Shown here piece after piece: positions 1 through 5,537 of a DNA stretch of 6,377 nucleotides (its first letter is position 1; every line of letters begins with the position of its first letter). This DNA comes from Alphaproteobacteria bacterium (GTDB lineage Bacteria; Pseudomonadota; Alphaproteobacteria; UBA11222): the NCBI GenBank assembly GCA_003454415.1, contig DMKG01000148.1:895-7271 (forward strand), in the 5' to 3' direction. The notes under the pieces were generated by a model. That model searched no databases. It saw only the letters and a list, made by a program, of their open reading frames with translations, and was not told the origin of the DNA. A program made the position numbers and the translations under genes.

Positions 1-1011
1 GTGCGCAGGTCCTTCACCATCTGATAGGGTTGCAGCACATAGGAACGGATCTGGTGCCCCCAGCCGATATCGGTCTTGGCGGTGGCCACGGCGGCGGCGG
101 CTTCTTCGCGCTTGCGTAATTCATTTTCATAGAGACGCGCGCGCAGCATTTTCCACGCTTCGGCGCGATTCTTGTGCTGGGAACGCTGACTCTGGCACTG
201 TACGACGATATTGGTGGGCAGATGGGTCAGACGCACAGCGCTGTCGGTCCGGTTGACGTGCTGCCCGCCGGCCCCGCTGGCGCGATAGGTGTCGGTGCGC
301 ACGTCCTTTTCTTCGATTTCGATTTCTATACGGTCATCCACTTCGGGATAGACCCATACGCTGGCGAAACTGGTGTGACGCCGCGCATTGGAATCGAAAG
401 GCGATATCCGCACCAGCCGGTGCACGCCGGCCTCCGTCTTGAGCCAGCCGAACGCGCTCTCTCCCCGAACATGCAGGGTTGCGGATTTGATGCCGGCTTC
501 CTCGCCTTCGCTGAGTTCCACGATTTCAGTCTTGTAGCCATGCTGTTCCGCCCACCGCATATACATGCGCAACAGCATGTTCGCCCAATCCTGGCTTTCG
601 GTGCCGCCAGCGCCCGCGTGAATTTCAACATAGCCATTGTTGCGATCGGCTTCACCCGACAGCAGCGTATCGATCTCCCGCGCCGCCAGATCGTCGCGCA
701 GGGCGCGCAGCGCTTCTTCGGCGCCTTCAACCATGGCCGTATCGTTATCCGCCTCGCCCAGTTCGAGCAGGCCAAGCGTATCCTCGAAGTCCGTCTGCAG
801 ACGGCGTATGGCGCTGATGGAGGAATCGAGTCTTGTGCGCTCCCGCATCATATCCTGGGCGCGCTGTGGATCATCCCAGAGCTTAGGGTCTTCAACGAGG
901 GCGTTTAATTCCGACAGGCGGTTAATTGCGTGATCCCAGTCAAAGATGCCTCCTCAGCAGTTCGAACGACTGCTTGATTTCCTGGGTCAGCGCGATGGCT
1001 TCAGCCCGCAT
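1..1011 (-). CDS. prfB: Peptide chain release factor 2 (RF2), C-terminus cut by window edge, needs programmed +1 frameshift
   Basis: RF2 recognises UAA and UGA in the ribosomal A site and triggers hydrolysis of the finished peptide. Translation starts at ATG 1011-1009 ([10 protein letters not shown]...), runs 23 codons to an in-frame TGA at 942-940, and continues in the +1 frame from GAC 941-939 ([16 protein letters not shown]...) to the window edge, giving 336 residues. The stop-codon tripeptide SPF lies at residues 203-205 (bases 396-404) and the catalytic GGQ at 248-250 (bases 261-269), within two residues of their positions in E. coli RF2. SPF rather than PxT marks RF2, not RF1. The residue four before GGQ is Ala, unlike the Thr of E. 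coli K-12. The sequence ends at KDLR, so about 28 C-terminal residues are missing, judged from the 365-residue E. coli protein. An in-frame ATG at 1023-1021 would add MEFY but has no Shine-Dalgarno. mrcA ends 33 bases upstream, so cotranscription is plausible. The frame break is recoding, not a mutation. Confidence 0.97.
940..954 (-). promoter_or_regulatory. prfB: prfB programmed +1 frameshift site (autoregulatory)
   Basis: On the minus strand the bases read AGGAGG CAT CTT TGA C. This matches the known bacterial prfB recoding signal: a Shine-Dalgarno-like AGGAGG three bases before the slippery CTT codon, an in-frame TGA stop, then C. In E. coli the equivalent is AGGGGG TAT CTT TGA C. When RF2 is scarce, the ribosome pauses at UGA, the tRNA slips from CUU to UUU, and full-length RF2 is made; when RF2 is plentiful, translation stops after 23 codons. 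The reading frame on each side encodes RF2 sequence (LLRRHL before, DWDHAINRL after), which confirms where the shift occurs. The mechanism is established for the family; its use here is inferred from the sequence match. Confidence 0.96.
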
Positions 1012-1017
1012 GTAAAA

Positions 1018-1021
1018 CTCC
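1018..1021 (-). promoter_or_regulatory. prfB ribosome binding site
   Basis: GGAG lies 6 bases upstream of ATG 1011-1009 and supports that start over the in-frame ATG at 1023-1021, which would itself overlap the GGAG. It sits in the 33-base gap after the mrcA TAG stop. I see no terminator in this gap, so prfB is probably translated from a transcript shared with mrcA. Confidence 0.7.
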
Positions 1022-1044
1022 ATGAGAATGTGCGACGGTATGGA

Positions 1045-3492
1045 CTAATACAGGCCGCCGGTGCCTTCCGCAACCGGTTCTCTGATCCCGCCAATCCCTG
1101 GGGGAACAGTCCCCGGGGTTCCAGTGTCCAGCACGGGCTGGACGCCGTCAGTGGGTTCCGTGCCCGGGCGGTAGGCCTCAAAGATGACCTTGCGGTCGCC
1201 CGGGCGTGCAGGCTGTCCCGTCTCGGCATTGATGCGGACCAGGCGCAGGCCCGGCGGGATGCGAAACGGCGTGGCGGGGGGGTCCGCCCGCGCAGCCGCC
1301 ATAAAATCACGGAACACGGGGGCGGAAACACTTGCGCCGGTTTCTTTTTTTCCCATGGTGCGGGGTTCGTCGAAACCGATGAAGACGCCCGCCACCAGAT
1401 CAGGTGAAAAACCGATGAACCACGTGTCGCGGCTTTCATTAGTGGTTCCGGTCTTGCCGGCCAGCGGCTTTCCCACCTGAGACACGATCGTTCCGGTTCC
1501 CCGCTGCACCACGCCTTCCAGCATGGAGACGAGTTGATAGGCCGTCACCGGGTCGATACGCTGTTCGCGTATATCCGGCAAATTCGGCTCAGGCATGCCG
1601 GGCCGCCAGGCTTCGCGGCAGGGCGCGCACTCACGCGCGTCATACCGGAACAGGGTCTTGCCGCGGCGGTCCTGCACCCTGTCGATAAAGGACGGTTTGA
1701 TGTAATGTCCGCCATTCACCAGCATCGCATAAGCTGTGGTCAATTTGATCAAAGTGGTTTCGCCAGCGCCCAACGCCGTGGAGAGCAGGCCTGGGGTGAC
1801 GGCCTGAATGTCGAAGCGGCGCGCGTAGTCATTTACCGTGTCAATACCGATAAATTGCGCGAGGCGGACGGTCATCAGATTGCGGGATTTCTCCAGGCCC
1901 ATCCGCAGGGTAGTGGGGCCGTAATATTTACCGGCGTAATTCACTGGCCTCCATTTTTCCTGATTGGGTCCGACGTCAATTTCCATGGGCGCATCGAGCA
2001 CCAGACTCGACGGCGTAAAGCCGTTTTCCAGAGCCGCTGCATAGACGAAGGGCTTGAACGCCGAACCGGGCTGGCGCCGCGCCTGGGTGACGCGGTTGAA
2101 TTCGCTGTCTCCATAGGCAAATCCTCCCTGCATGGCCAGCACCCGGCCGGTATGCGGGTCCATCGCGACAATGGCGCCGCTCACTTCCGGCAGCTGCTGC
2201 AGACTCCATTGGGCGGATTTGCCTTTTGTGTTGGAGGTTTCCGGCGGGCCAGCGACGATGACGTCGCCGGCGCGCAGGACGTCAGAGACCCGGTTCAGGG
2301 GCGGGCCTAGGGTGGCGTCCGTATTGCGCCGCCGCGCCCATCGCATCTTCTCGAAGGGGATCACAGCCCGTTCTCCGTCCGTGAATCCAATATCTGCGTA
2401 AGCGTTATGAACCTCCAGCACCACCGCGAGACGCCAGGGAGTGATGCCCGCGGGTTGGGGTACGGCTTGCAGCCGTTCAGCCCAGCCTTCGCCGCTATGG
2501 ATATGGGCTAATGGGCCATGCCAGCCATGCCGCCGGTCATAGGCGATCAGGCCTTGGCGCAGGCTCTCATACGCGATCTTCTGATAGACCGGATTGAGTG
2601 AGGTGCGCACTGACAGGCCGCCATCATACAGGCTTTCCTCACCAAAACGGCTGATCAGTTCTCGCCGCACCTCTTCGGCGAAATAGTTGGCGCGGACAAA
2701 ATCCTGCTCGCGTGGCGGCGCGGTTTTCAGGGGGCTTGCCGCGGCCAGTCTTGTCTCTTCCCTGCTGAGATAGCCATCTTCGCCCATGCGGTTCAGCACG
2801 TAATTGCGCCGTGCGACCGCCCTGGCGTGAAACCTTACCGGATGGTAGTTATTTGGCGCTTTCGGCAGCGCCGCGAGATAGGCGGCCTCCGCGGGGGTAA
2901 GCTCGGCCAGTGGTTTATCGAAATAGTTCAGCGCGGCGGCCGCAACCCCGTAAGATCCGCTGCCGAGATAGATTTCGTTCAGATACAGTTCCAGAAGCCT
3001 TTGTTTGGAAAAGGAACGCTCGATGCGAAAGGCCAGGATGGCTTCCCTGATCTTGCGGGCATAGGAAACCTCGCCTGAAAGGAAAAAATTTTTCGCCACC
3101 TGCTGGGTGATGGTGGAGGCGCCCACCAGCCGGTGGTTTTCTCCGGCGTTCAGCAGATTGGTGACCGCCGCGCGGAGGATACTGGTCGGATCGACGCCCC
3201 CATGCTGGAAAAAATTCTGGTCTTCTGCGGCGACAAAGGCATGGATGACCAGTTCCGGAATCGCGTCATAAGGCACGAACAGACGTTTTTGCCGGGCGAA
3301 CTCCGTGATCAGACGTCCGTCACTGGCGTGCGCCCGTGTGGTGATGGGCGGTTCATAATTGGCGAGCTGGGAATAATCCGGCAATCCGGCGCCATAGCGC
3401 CAGAGCAGAAAACCCGCAGCCGCCATACCGCCAATTCCAAGAATTAACAGCAGGGCCGTAAAATAAAGCAGAACTTTACCAACAAATCTCAA
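1045..3492 (-). CDS. mrcA: Penicillin-binding protein 1A, bifunctional peptidoglycan glycosyltransferase/transpeptidase
   Basis: This class A PBP polymerises lipid II into glycan strands and cross-links the stem peptides at the outer face of the inner membrane. It is 815 residues long, normal for the family. Residues about 7-33 are one membrane anchor. The GT51 glycosyltransferase domain follows: catalytic E90 in EDQNFFQHGG, then GASTITQQVAKNFF (124-137), KIREAILAFRIER (147-159, second Glu at 150) and LLELYLNEIYLG (166-177). Residues about 330-430 are an OB-like insert typical of PBP1a rather than PBP1b. The transpeptidase domain has SAFK with nucleophile S477, SRN at 536-538 and KTGT at 680-683. 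C622 and C625 form a CxxC inside this domain, which I recall from other alphaproteobacterial PBP1a. The tail after about 775 is rich in Gly and Pro and probably disordered. The start is TTG (3492-3490), backed by AGGAA 7 bases upstream; the first internal Met (M23) would destroy the anchor. All catalytic residues are intact. Confidence 0.97.
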   Translation of the reverse strand: MRFVGKVLLYFTALLLILGIGGMAAAGFLLWRYGAGLPDYSQLANYEPPITTRAHASDGRLITEFARQKRLFVPYDAIPELVIHAFVAAEDQNFFQHGGVDPTSILRAAVTNLLNAGENHRLVGASTITQQVAKNFFLSGEVSYARKIREAILAFRIERSFSKQRLLELYLNEIYLGSGSYGVAAAALNYFDKPLAELTPAEAAYLAALPKAPNNYHPVRFHARAVARRNYVLNRMGEDGYLSREETRLAAASPLKTAPPREQDFVRANYFAEEVRRELISRFGEESLYDGGLSVRTSLNPVYQKIAYESLRQGLIAYDRRHGWHGPLAHIHSGEGWAERLQAVPQPAGITPWRLAVVLEVHNAYADIGFTDGERAVIPFEKMRWARRRNTDATLGPPLNRVSDVLRAGDVIVAGPPETSNTKGKSAQWSLQQLPEVSGAIVAMDPHTGRVLAMQGGFAYGDSEFNRVTQARRQPGSAFKPFVYAAALENGFTPSSLVLDAPMEIDVGPNQEKWRPVNYAGKYYGPTTLRMGLEKSRNLMTVRLAQFIGIDTVNDYARRFDIQAVTPGLLSTALGAGETTLIKLTTAYAMLVNGGHYIKPSFIDRVQDRRGKTLFRYDARECAPCREAWRPGMPEPNLPDIREQRIDPVTAYQLVSMLEGVVQRGTGTIVSQVGKPLAGKTGTTNESRDTWFIGFSPDLVAGVFIGFDEPRTMGKKETGASVSAPVFRDFMAAARADPPATPFRIPPGLRLVRINAETGQPARPGDRKVIFEAYRPGTEPTDGVQPVLDTGTPGTVPPGIGGIREPVAEGTGGLY

Positions 3493-3499
3493 GGAAACG

Positions 3500-3513
3500 T
3501 TCCTGAATTCAGG
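3500..3513 (-). promoter_or_regulatory. mrcA Shine-Dalgarno overlapped by a 12-base perfect palindrome
   Basis: On the minus strand AGGAA (3504-3500) sits 7 bases before the TTG start and decides that start. Its AGG is also the right end of the palindrome CCTGAATTCAGG (3513-3502). In the mRNA this can fold as CCUG-AAUU-CAGG, a 4-bp stem with a tetraloop that would cover part of the Shine-Dalgarno. With a TTG start this could lower initiation, or the palindrome could bind a protein. The base positions are seen directly; the regulatory meaning is inference. Confidence 0.5.
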
Positions 3514-3570
3514 CTGCGCACGCTGACGTTAAAACGGATGTTTTCAGACGGCGGCCGGGTAGACGAATTT

Positions 3571-3579
3571 CTTATATCA
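3571..3579 (-). promoter_or_regulatory. Possible extended -10 promoter element for mrcA
   Basis: The minus strand reads TGATATAAG, which fits TGn followed by TATAAG, five of six matches to the sigma-70 TATAAT hexamer. I found no good -35 hexamer at 16-18 bases, as is allowed for extended -10 promoters. A start near 3563-3565 would give a 5' leader of about 70 bases containing the SD palindrome. This is a weak single-motif prediction; mrcA could equally rely on transcription from amiC. Confidence 0.3.
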
Positions 3580-3583
3580 CTAC

Positions 3584-3604
3584 ATGCGTCCCCTTAGGGG
3601 GCAT
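3584..3604 (-). other. Hairpin just downstream of amiC (attenuator or processing site?)
   Basis: Six bases after the amiC TGA, an inverted repeat reads on the plus strand ATGC-GT-CCCC-TTA-GGGG-GCAT: an inner 4-bp GC stem with a 3-base loop and an outer 4-bp stem, with a 2-base bulge on one side. On the minus strand it is followed by GTAGTGATATAAG, with no T-run, so it is not a standard intrinsic terminator. It could stabilise the amiC mRNA 3' end or partly attenuate read-through into mrcA. The structure is seen in sequence; its role is unknown. Confidence 0.45.
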
Positions 3605-3609
3605 AATTA

Positions 3610-4980
3610 TCAGGTTTCATTCTGGCGAAAATAGGCGTCAATGGCGTTTTTGAGCGCCAGCGCGAGCCGCTCGCGTCCCGATGAAGAGGTCAGGTTCTTA
3701 ACGTCTATCTTGTTGGACAATAACCCTAATTCAACCAGAACAGAGGGTACGTCAGGGGCTTTCAGCACCCGAAATCCCGCAAAACGGTGAGAGTTTTTCA
3801 ACAATTTTCCGGCATTGTTAAGTTCGGGCAGCAGTAATTTCGCAAAATGTACGGATTTATTTGTGGTTTCCCGCTGCGCCAGATCGATCAGGATGGTCTT
3901 CACCAATTCGTCAGTTTCAGTATCAAAGCTGACGCCGGCAATCATGTCAGCATTATTCTCTTTGGCCGCCAGCGTCGCAGCTTCGTCATCGGACGCCTGT
4001 TCGGAAAGCGTGTAGACAGACGCTCCGCGTATATTGGGTGATTCCAGCATATCCGCGTGGATAGAAACGAACAGATCGGCTTTGACATTTCGGGCTTTAT
4101 CCACCCTGTCGCGCAACTGCACGAACACGTCACTGTCACGGGTCATCACCACATTGTAGCGCCGCTCCCGTTCCAACAGTCTTTGCAGACGTCTGGCAAC
4201 GTCCAGGACGATATCCTTTTCGTAAACGCCACTGGCGGTAATGGCGCCAGGATCGACGCCCCCATGGCCGGCGTCGATCACTACAGTTTGTATGCGGCGT
4301 CTGGGTGACGCTTTGGGAATTGGTATGGTGTGGAGGACAGGGGGTGAAATTTGCTCAGGCTTGTCCAGGGGTCCAGGAGCGGCTGGGGGAAGCAACAGCG
4401 CCCGGCGGGGGTTTGGAATGGGCGTCACGGCGGCCATCTGCGGCGGTAATGGGGCGGGTTTGGCAGCCTTGTCAGTACCTCCAAGATCTAACCGGGTGCT
4501 TGGCTTGGAGCGGCCCTGAAATCCGGCGCTCGCCAGAAAACCGTCGCGACCGGTGCGGATCAGTTCCAGCACCAGACGTTCCGATTTGCCGGAGGCGGTG
4601 GCGTAATAGGCCTGAGTGACCCTGGCGGGTTGTTGTAAATCCAGTACAAATCGGGAATTTCCGGGTTGAAACAGCCCGAAACGATAGCCGGAAACCAAGC
4701 CTGTGGCGGACCCCGCGCTTCGTGCGCTGGCGGCCCATTGCAGTTCCGGCAGATCTATGACGATGCGGTAAGGATCCGCAAGGCTGAACAATGAAAACGG
4801 TAATTTATCCGTTAATTCGATAATGATCTGGGTCTTGTCCTGTTGCGAGGACAGTTGCAGGCCAGTCAGCCGGGACGCAGCCCGCGCTTCTCCCGTTCCC
4901 AGTGAGATCAGGACGAGCAGATAGAAACCCGGCATGAGCAGGGACAGGAATGGATGCAGAATCTTGTGAATATGCTGCAT
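3610..4980 (-). CDS. amiC: Secreted N-acetylmuramoyl-L-alanine amidase, AMIN plus Amidase_3 domains
   Basis: This periplasmic zinc enzyme cleaves the bond between N-acetylmuramic acid and L-Ala of the stem peptide, splitting septal peptidoglycan in daughter-cell separation. It has 456 residues. Residues 1-34 are a Sec-type signal peptide (K6, hydrophobic core 11-29, ARA before A35); I see no twin-arginine motif. An AMIN domain, known to direct such amidases to the division site, covers about 36-145. A proline-rich linker (about 150-228) leads to the Amidase_3 domain from about 231. The zinc/catalytic residues are visible: H239 in VVIDAGHGG, E254 in YEKDIVLD, H308 in FVSIHAD and catalytic E418 in VLVELGLLSN. 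The acidic, Ala-rich stretch between H308 and E418 (about 326-390) matches the regulatory helix region of AmiC-type enzymes, which are activated by EnvC/NlpD-like LytM proteins. The ATG at 4980 keeps the whole signal peptide, but its Shine-Dalgarno is poor: GGAAG lies 14 bases upstream. The symbol is by family; amiA or amiB naming is possible. Confidence 0.94.
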   Translation of the reverse strand: MQHIHKILHPFLSLLMPGFYLLVLISLGTGEARAASRLTGLQLSSQQDKTQIIIELTDKLPFSLFSLADPYRIVIDLPELQWAASARSAGSATGLVSGYRFGLFQPGNSRFVLDLQQPARVTQAYYATASGKSERLVLELIRTGRDGFLASAGFQGRSKPSTRLDLGGTDKAAKPAPLPPQMAAVTPIPNPRRALLLPPAAPGPLDKPEQISPPVLHTIPIPKASPRRRIQTVVIDAGHGGVDPGAITASGVYEKDIVLDVARRLQRLLERERRYNVVMTRDSDVFVQLRDRVDKARNVKADLFVSIHADMLESPNIRGASVYTLSEQASDDEAATLAAKENNADMIAGVSFDTETDELVKTILIDLAQRETTNKSVHFAKLLLPELNNAGKLLKNSHRFAGFRVLKAPDVPSVLVELGLLSNKIDVKNLTSSSGRERLALALKNAIDAYFRQNET

Positions 4981-5036
4981 GATGAGCAGTAAAGCTTCCG
5001 AATCACCGGTTAATATTCAGATGTACAGTCTATCAG

Positions 5037-5053
5037 CCCGGCGGAAAACCGGG
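5037..5053. other. Small GC hairpin upstream of amiC
   Basis: CCCGG and CCGGG form a perfect 5-bp inverted repeat around the 7-base loop CGGAAAA, about 57 bases before the amiC start. It may be part of the amiC leader or an operator-like site. No T-run follows on either strand, so it does not look like a terminator. Confidence 0.35.
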
Positions 5054-5092
5054 AATCCACCTTTATCTGATGAGTTAGGGGGCAGATCGGAG

Positions 5093-5108
5093 TGGCGTAA
5101 AACCGCCA
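5093..5108. other. Small hairpin TGGCG/CGCCA
   Basis: TGGCG and CGCCA flank the 6-base A-rich loop TAAAAC, a perfect 5-bp inverted repeat. It lies 113 bases before the amiC start and 430 before rne. Its role is unknown; it could be a protein-binding site or part of a leader RNA. Confidence 0.35.
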
Positions 5109-5113
5109 TAATG

Positions 5114-5136
5114 CAAAGGCTGATAAAATTCCTTTG
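5114..5136 (+). other. Inverted repeat CAAAGG/CCTTTG (first pairing option)
   Basis: CAAAGG (5114-5119) and CCTTTG (5131-5136) enclose the 11-base AT-rich loop CTGATAAAATT. The left arm extends to CAAAGGCT (5114-5121), which is also perfectly complementary to AGCCTTTG at 5213-5220, so this arm has two possible partners. Whether this sequence is in the rne transcript depends on a start site I cannot locate. Confidence 0.4.
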
Positions 5137-5175
5137 TTAGTGGGGCTGCGGATGATTAAGATGCCCTTGCCATGA

Positions 5176-5202
5176 TGGACCGGAGCTGGCGCTCTCGGAC
5201 CA
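5176..5202 (+). other. Strong imperfect hairpin in the putative rne leader
   Basis: A 10-bp stem closes on the 4-base loop TGGC: TGG (5176-5178) pairs with CCA (5200-5202) across an A-A mismatch, and CCGGAGC (5180-5186) pairs with GCTC-CGG (5191-5194, 5196-5198) with one bulged T at 5195. This is the most GC-rich local structure in the region. No T-run follows, so it is not an intrinsic terminator. It may be part of a structured 5' leader or a small RNA. Confidence 0.45.
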
Positions 5203-5211
5203 GACATGAGC

Positions 5212-5270
5212 AAGCCTTTGAAGATGACCTTAGGGAAGATGACTTCAGGGATGTCAGCAGACAAAGGCTT
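5212..5270 (+). other. Long-range inverted repeat AAGCCTTTG/CAAAGGCTT (second pairing option)
   Basis: AAGCCTTTG (5212-5220) and CAAAGGCTT (5262-5270) are perfect 9-base complements separated by 41 bases. The enclosed segment can form an inner TGAC/GTCA stem (5240-5243 with 5253-5256) and contains a 15-base imperfect tandem duplication. After the right arm come TCCGGA and five T (5277-5281), a spacing too long for a typical terminator. The left arm competes with CAAAGGCT at 5114 for pairing. Confidence 0.45.
5220..5249 (+). repeat. 15-base tandem duplication
   Basis: GAAGATGACCTTAGG (5220-5234) is followed directly by GAAGATGACTTCAGG (5235-5249), matching at 13 of 15 positions. It sits between the arms of the 9-bp inverted repeat. 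It may be slippage-generated, or a doubled protein- or RNA-binding site. Neither copy is in a supported coding frame. Confidence 0.55.
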
Positions 5271-5283
5271 TCCGGATTTTTAT

Positions 5284-5305
5284 GGCGGACGGTGAAAATA
5301 CCGCC
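5284..5305 (+). other. Hairpin CGGT/ACCG in the putative rne leader
   Basis: CGGT (5290-5293) and ACCG (5300-5303) form a stem around the A-rich loop GAAAAT. It is extended by GG (5287-5288) pairing with CC (5304-5305) across a bulged A. It begins just after the T-run at 5277-5281. A-rich single-stranded loops are typical RNase E access sites, but that link is inference. Confidence 0.35.
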
Positions 5306-5348
5306 CGGTTTCTGATGCAAACTGGAAGCAGTGCAGATATGAGCCAAC

Positions 5349-5366
5349 CCAGCCAGATACGGCTGG
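5349..5366 (+). other. Perfect 6-bp hairpin CCAGCC/GGCTGG
   Basis: CCAGCC (5349-5354) and GGCTGG (5361-5366) flank the 6-base loop AGATAC. It is a stable small hairpin about 170 bases before the rne start and is followed by GCGATGGGC, not a T-run, so it is not a terminator. It would be in the rne leader if transcription starts upstream. Confidence 0.4.
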
Positions 5367-5524
5367 CGATGGGCATTTGCCGCGATGATCTCATGGCGCG
5401 GGCAATCACTTATGCACCCAATACGAAAATCACTGGGGATTTAGCCCATTGCTTCCGAACAATAGCCATAGTGGCCCGCGCCCGTGACGCTCATGTCATG
5501 CGACGCCCCGGCGCCCTTTGGCCT

Positions 5525-5528
5525 GGAG
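5525..5528 (+). promoter_or_regulatory. rne ribosome binding site
   Basis: GGAG (5525-5528, within GGAGAAAG) lies 9 bases before ATG 5538 and supports that start. The next in-frame ATG at 5550 (Met5) would be 21 bases away, too far for this Shine-Dalgarno. A conserved family start of the form M-x-K-K-MLIDAT agrees. Confidence 0.75.
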
Positions 5529-5537
5529 AAAGATTGA

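Larger units (their letters stand above)
4981..5537. promoter_or_regulatory. 557-base divergent intergenic region: amiC promoter, rne promoter and likely rne 5' leader
   Basis: No credible protein gene lies here; the open frames have no Shine-Dalgarno and no recognisable protein sequence, and one of them runs into rne. The region must hold the start sites of the divergent amiC and rne genes, but I found no convincing -35/-10 pair on either strand. It is unusually rich in short perfect inverted repeats, at 5037-5053, 5093-5108, 5114-5136, 5176-5202, 5212-5270, 5284-5305 and 5349-5366. In E. coli the long rne 5' leader folds into hairpins through which RNase E controls its own mRNA. A similar leader is a reasonable inference here but not shown by sequence similarity. 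From 5367 to 5524 I see only weak pairings. Confidence 0.65.

Noticed and set aside
174..908. Long plus-strand open frame (244 codons) opposite prfB
   Set aside because: It lies entirely antisense to RF2 coding sequence with SPF and GGQ motifs, has no Shine-Dalgarno-backed start and no recognisable protein family. GC-rich codon bias explains the open frame.
940..942. In-frame TGA in prfB read as a nonsense mutation or pseudogene
   Set aside because: The surrounding AGGAGG CAT CTT TGA C is the family's recoding signal, and RF2 sequence continues intact in the +1 frame.
1534..2310. Plus-strand open frame of 258 codons inside mrcA
   Set aside because: It is antisense to the PBP1a transpeptidase domain, whose catalytic motifs are intact. 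Composition looks like a shadow frame.
5107..5129. AT-rich hexamers (CATAAT, TAAAAT) as the rne -10 box
   Set aside because: No -35-like hexamer lies at 16-18 bases upstream, so I did not call a promoter.
5262..5281. Intrinsic terminator ending at the T-run 5277-5281
   Set aside because: Six bases (TCCGGA) separate the stem from only five T, and the left arm is 41 bases away; this does not fit a standard terminator.
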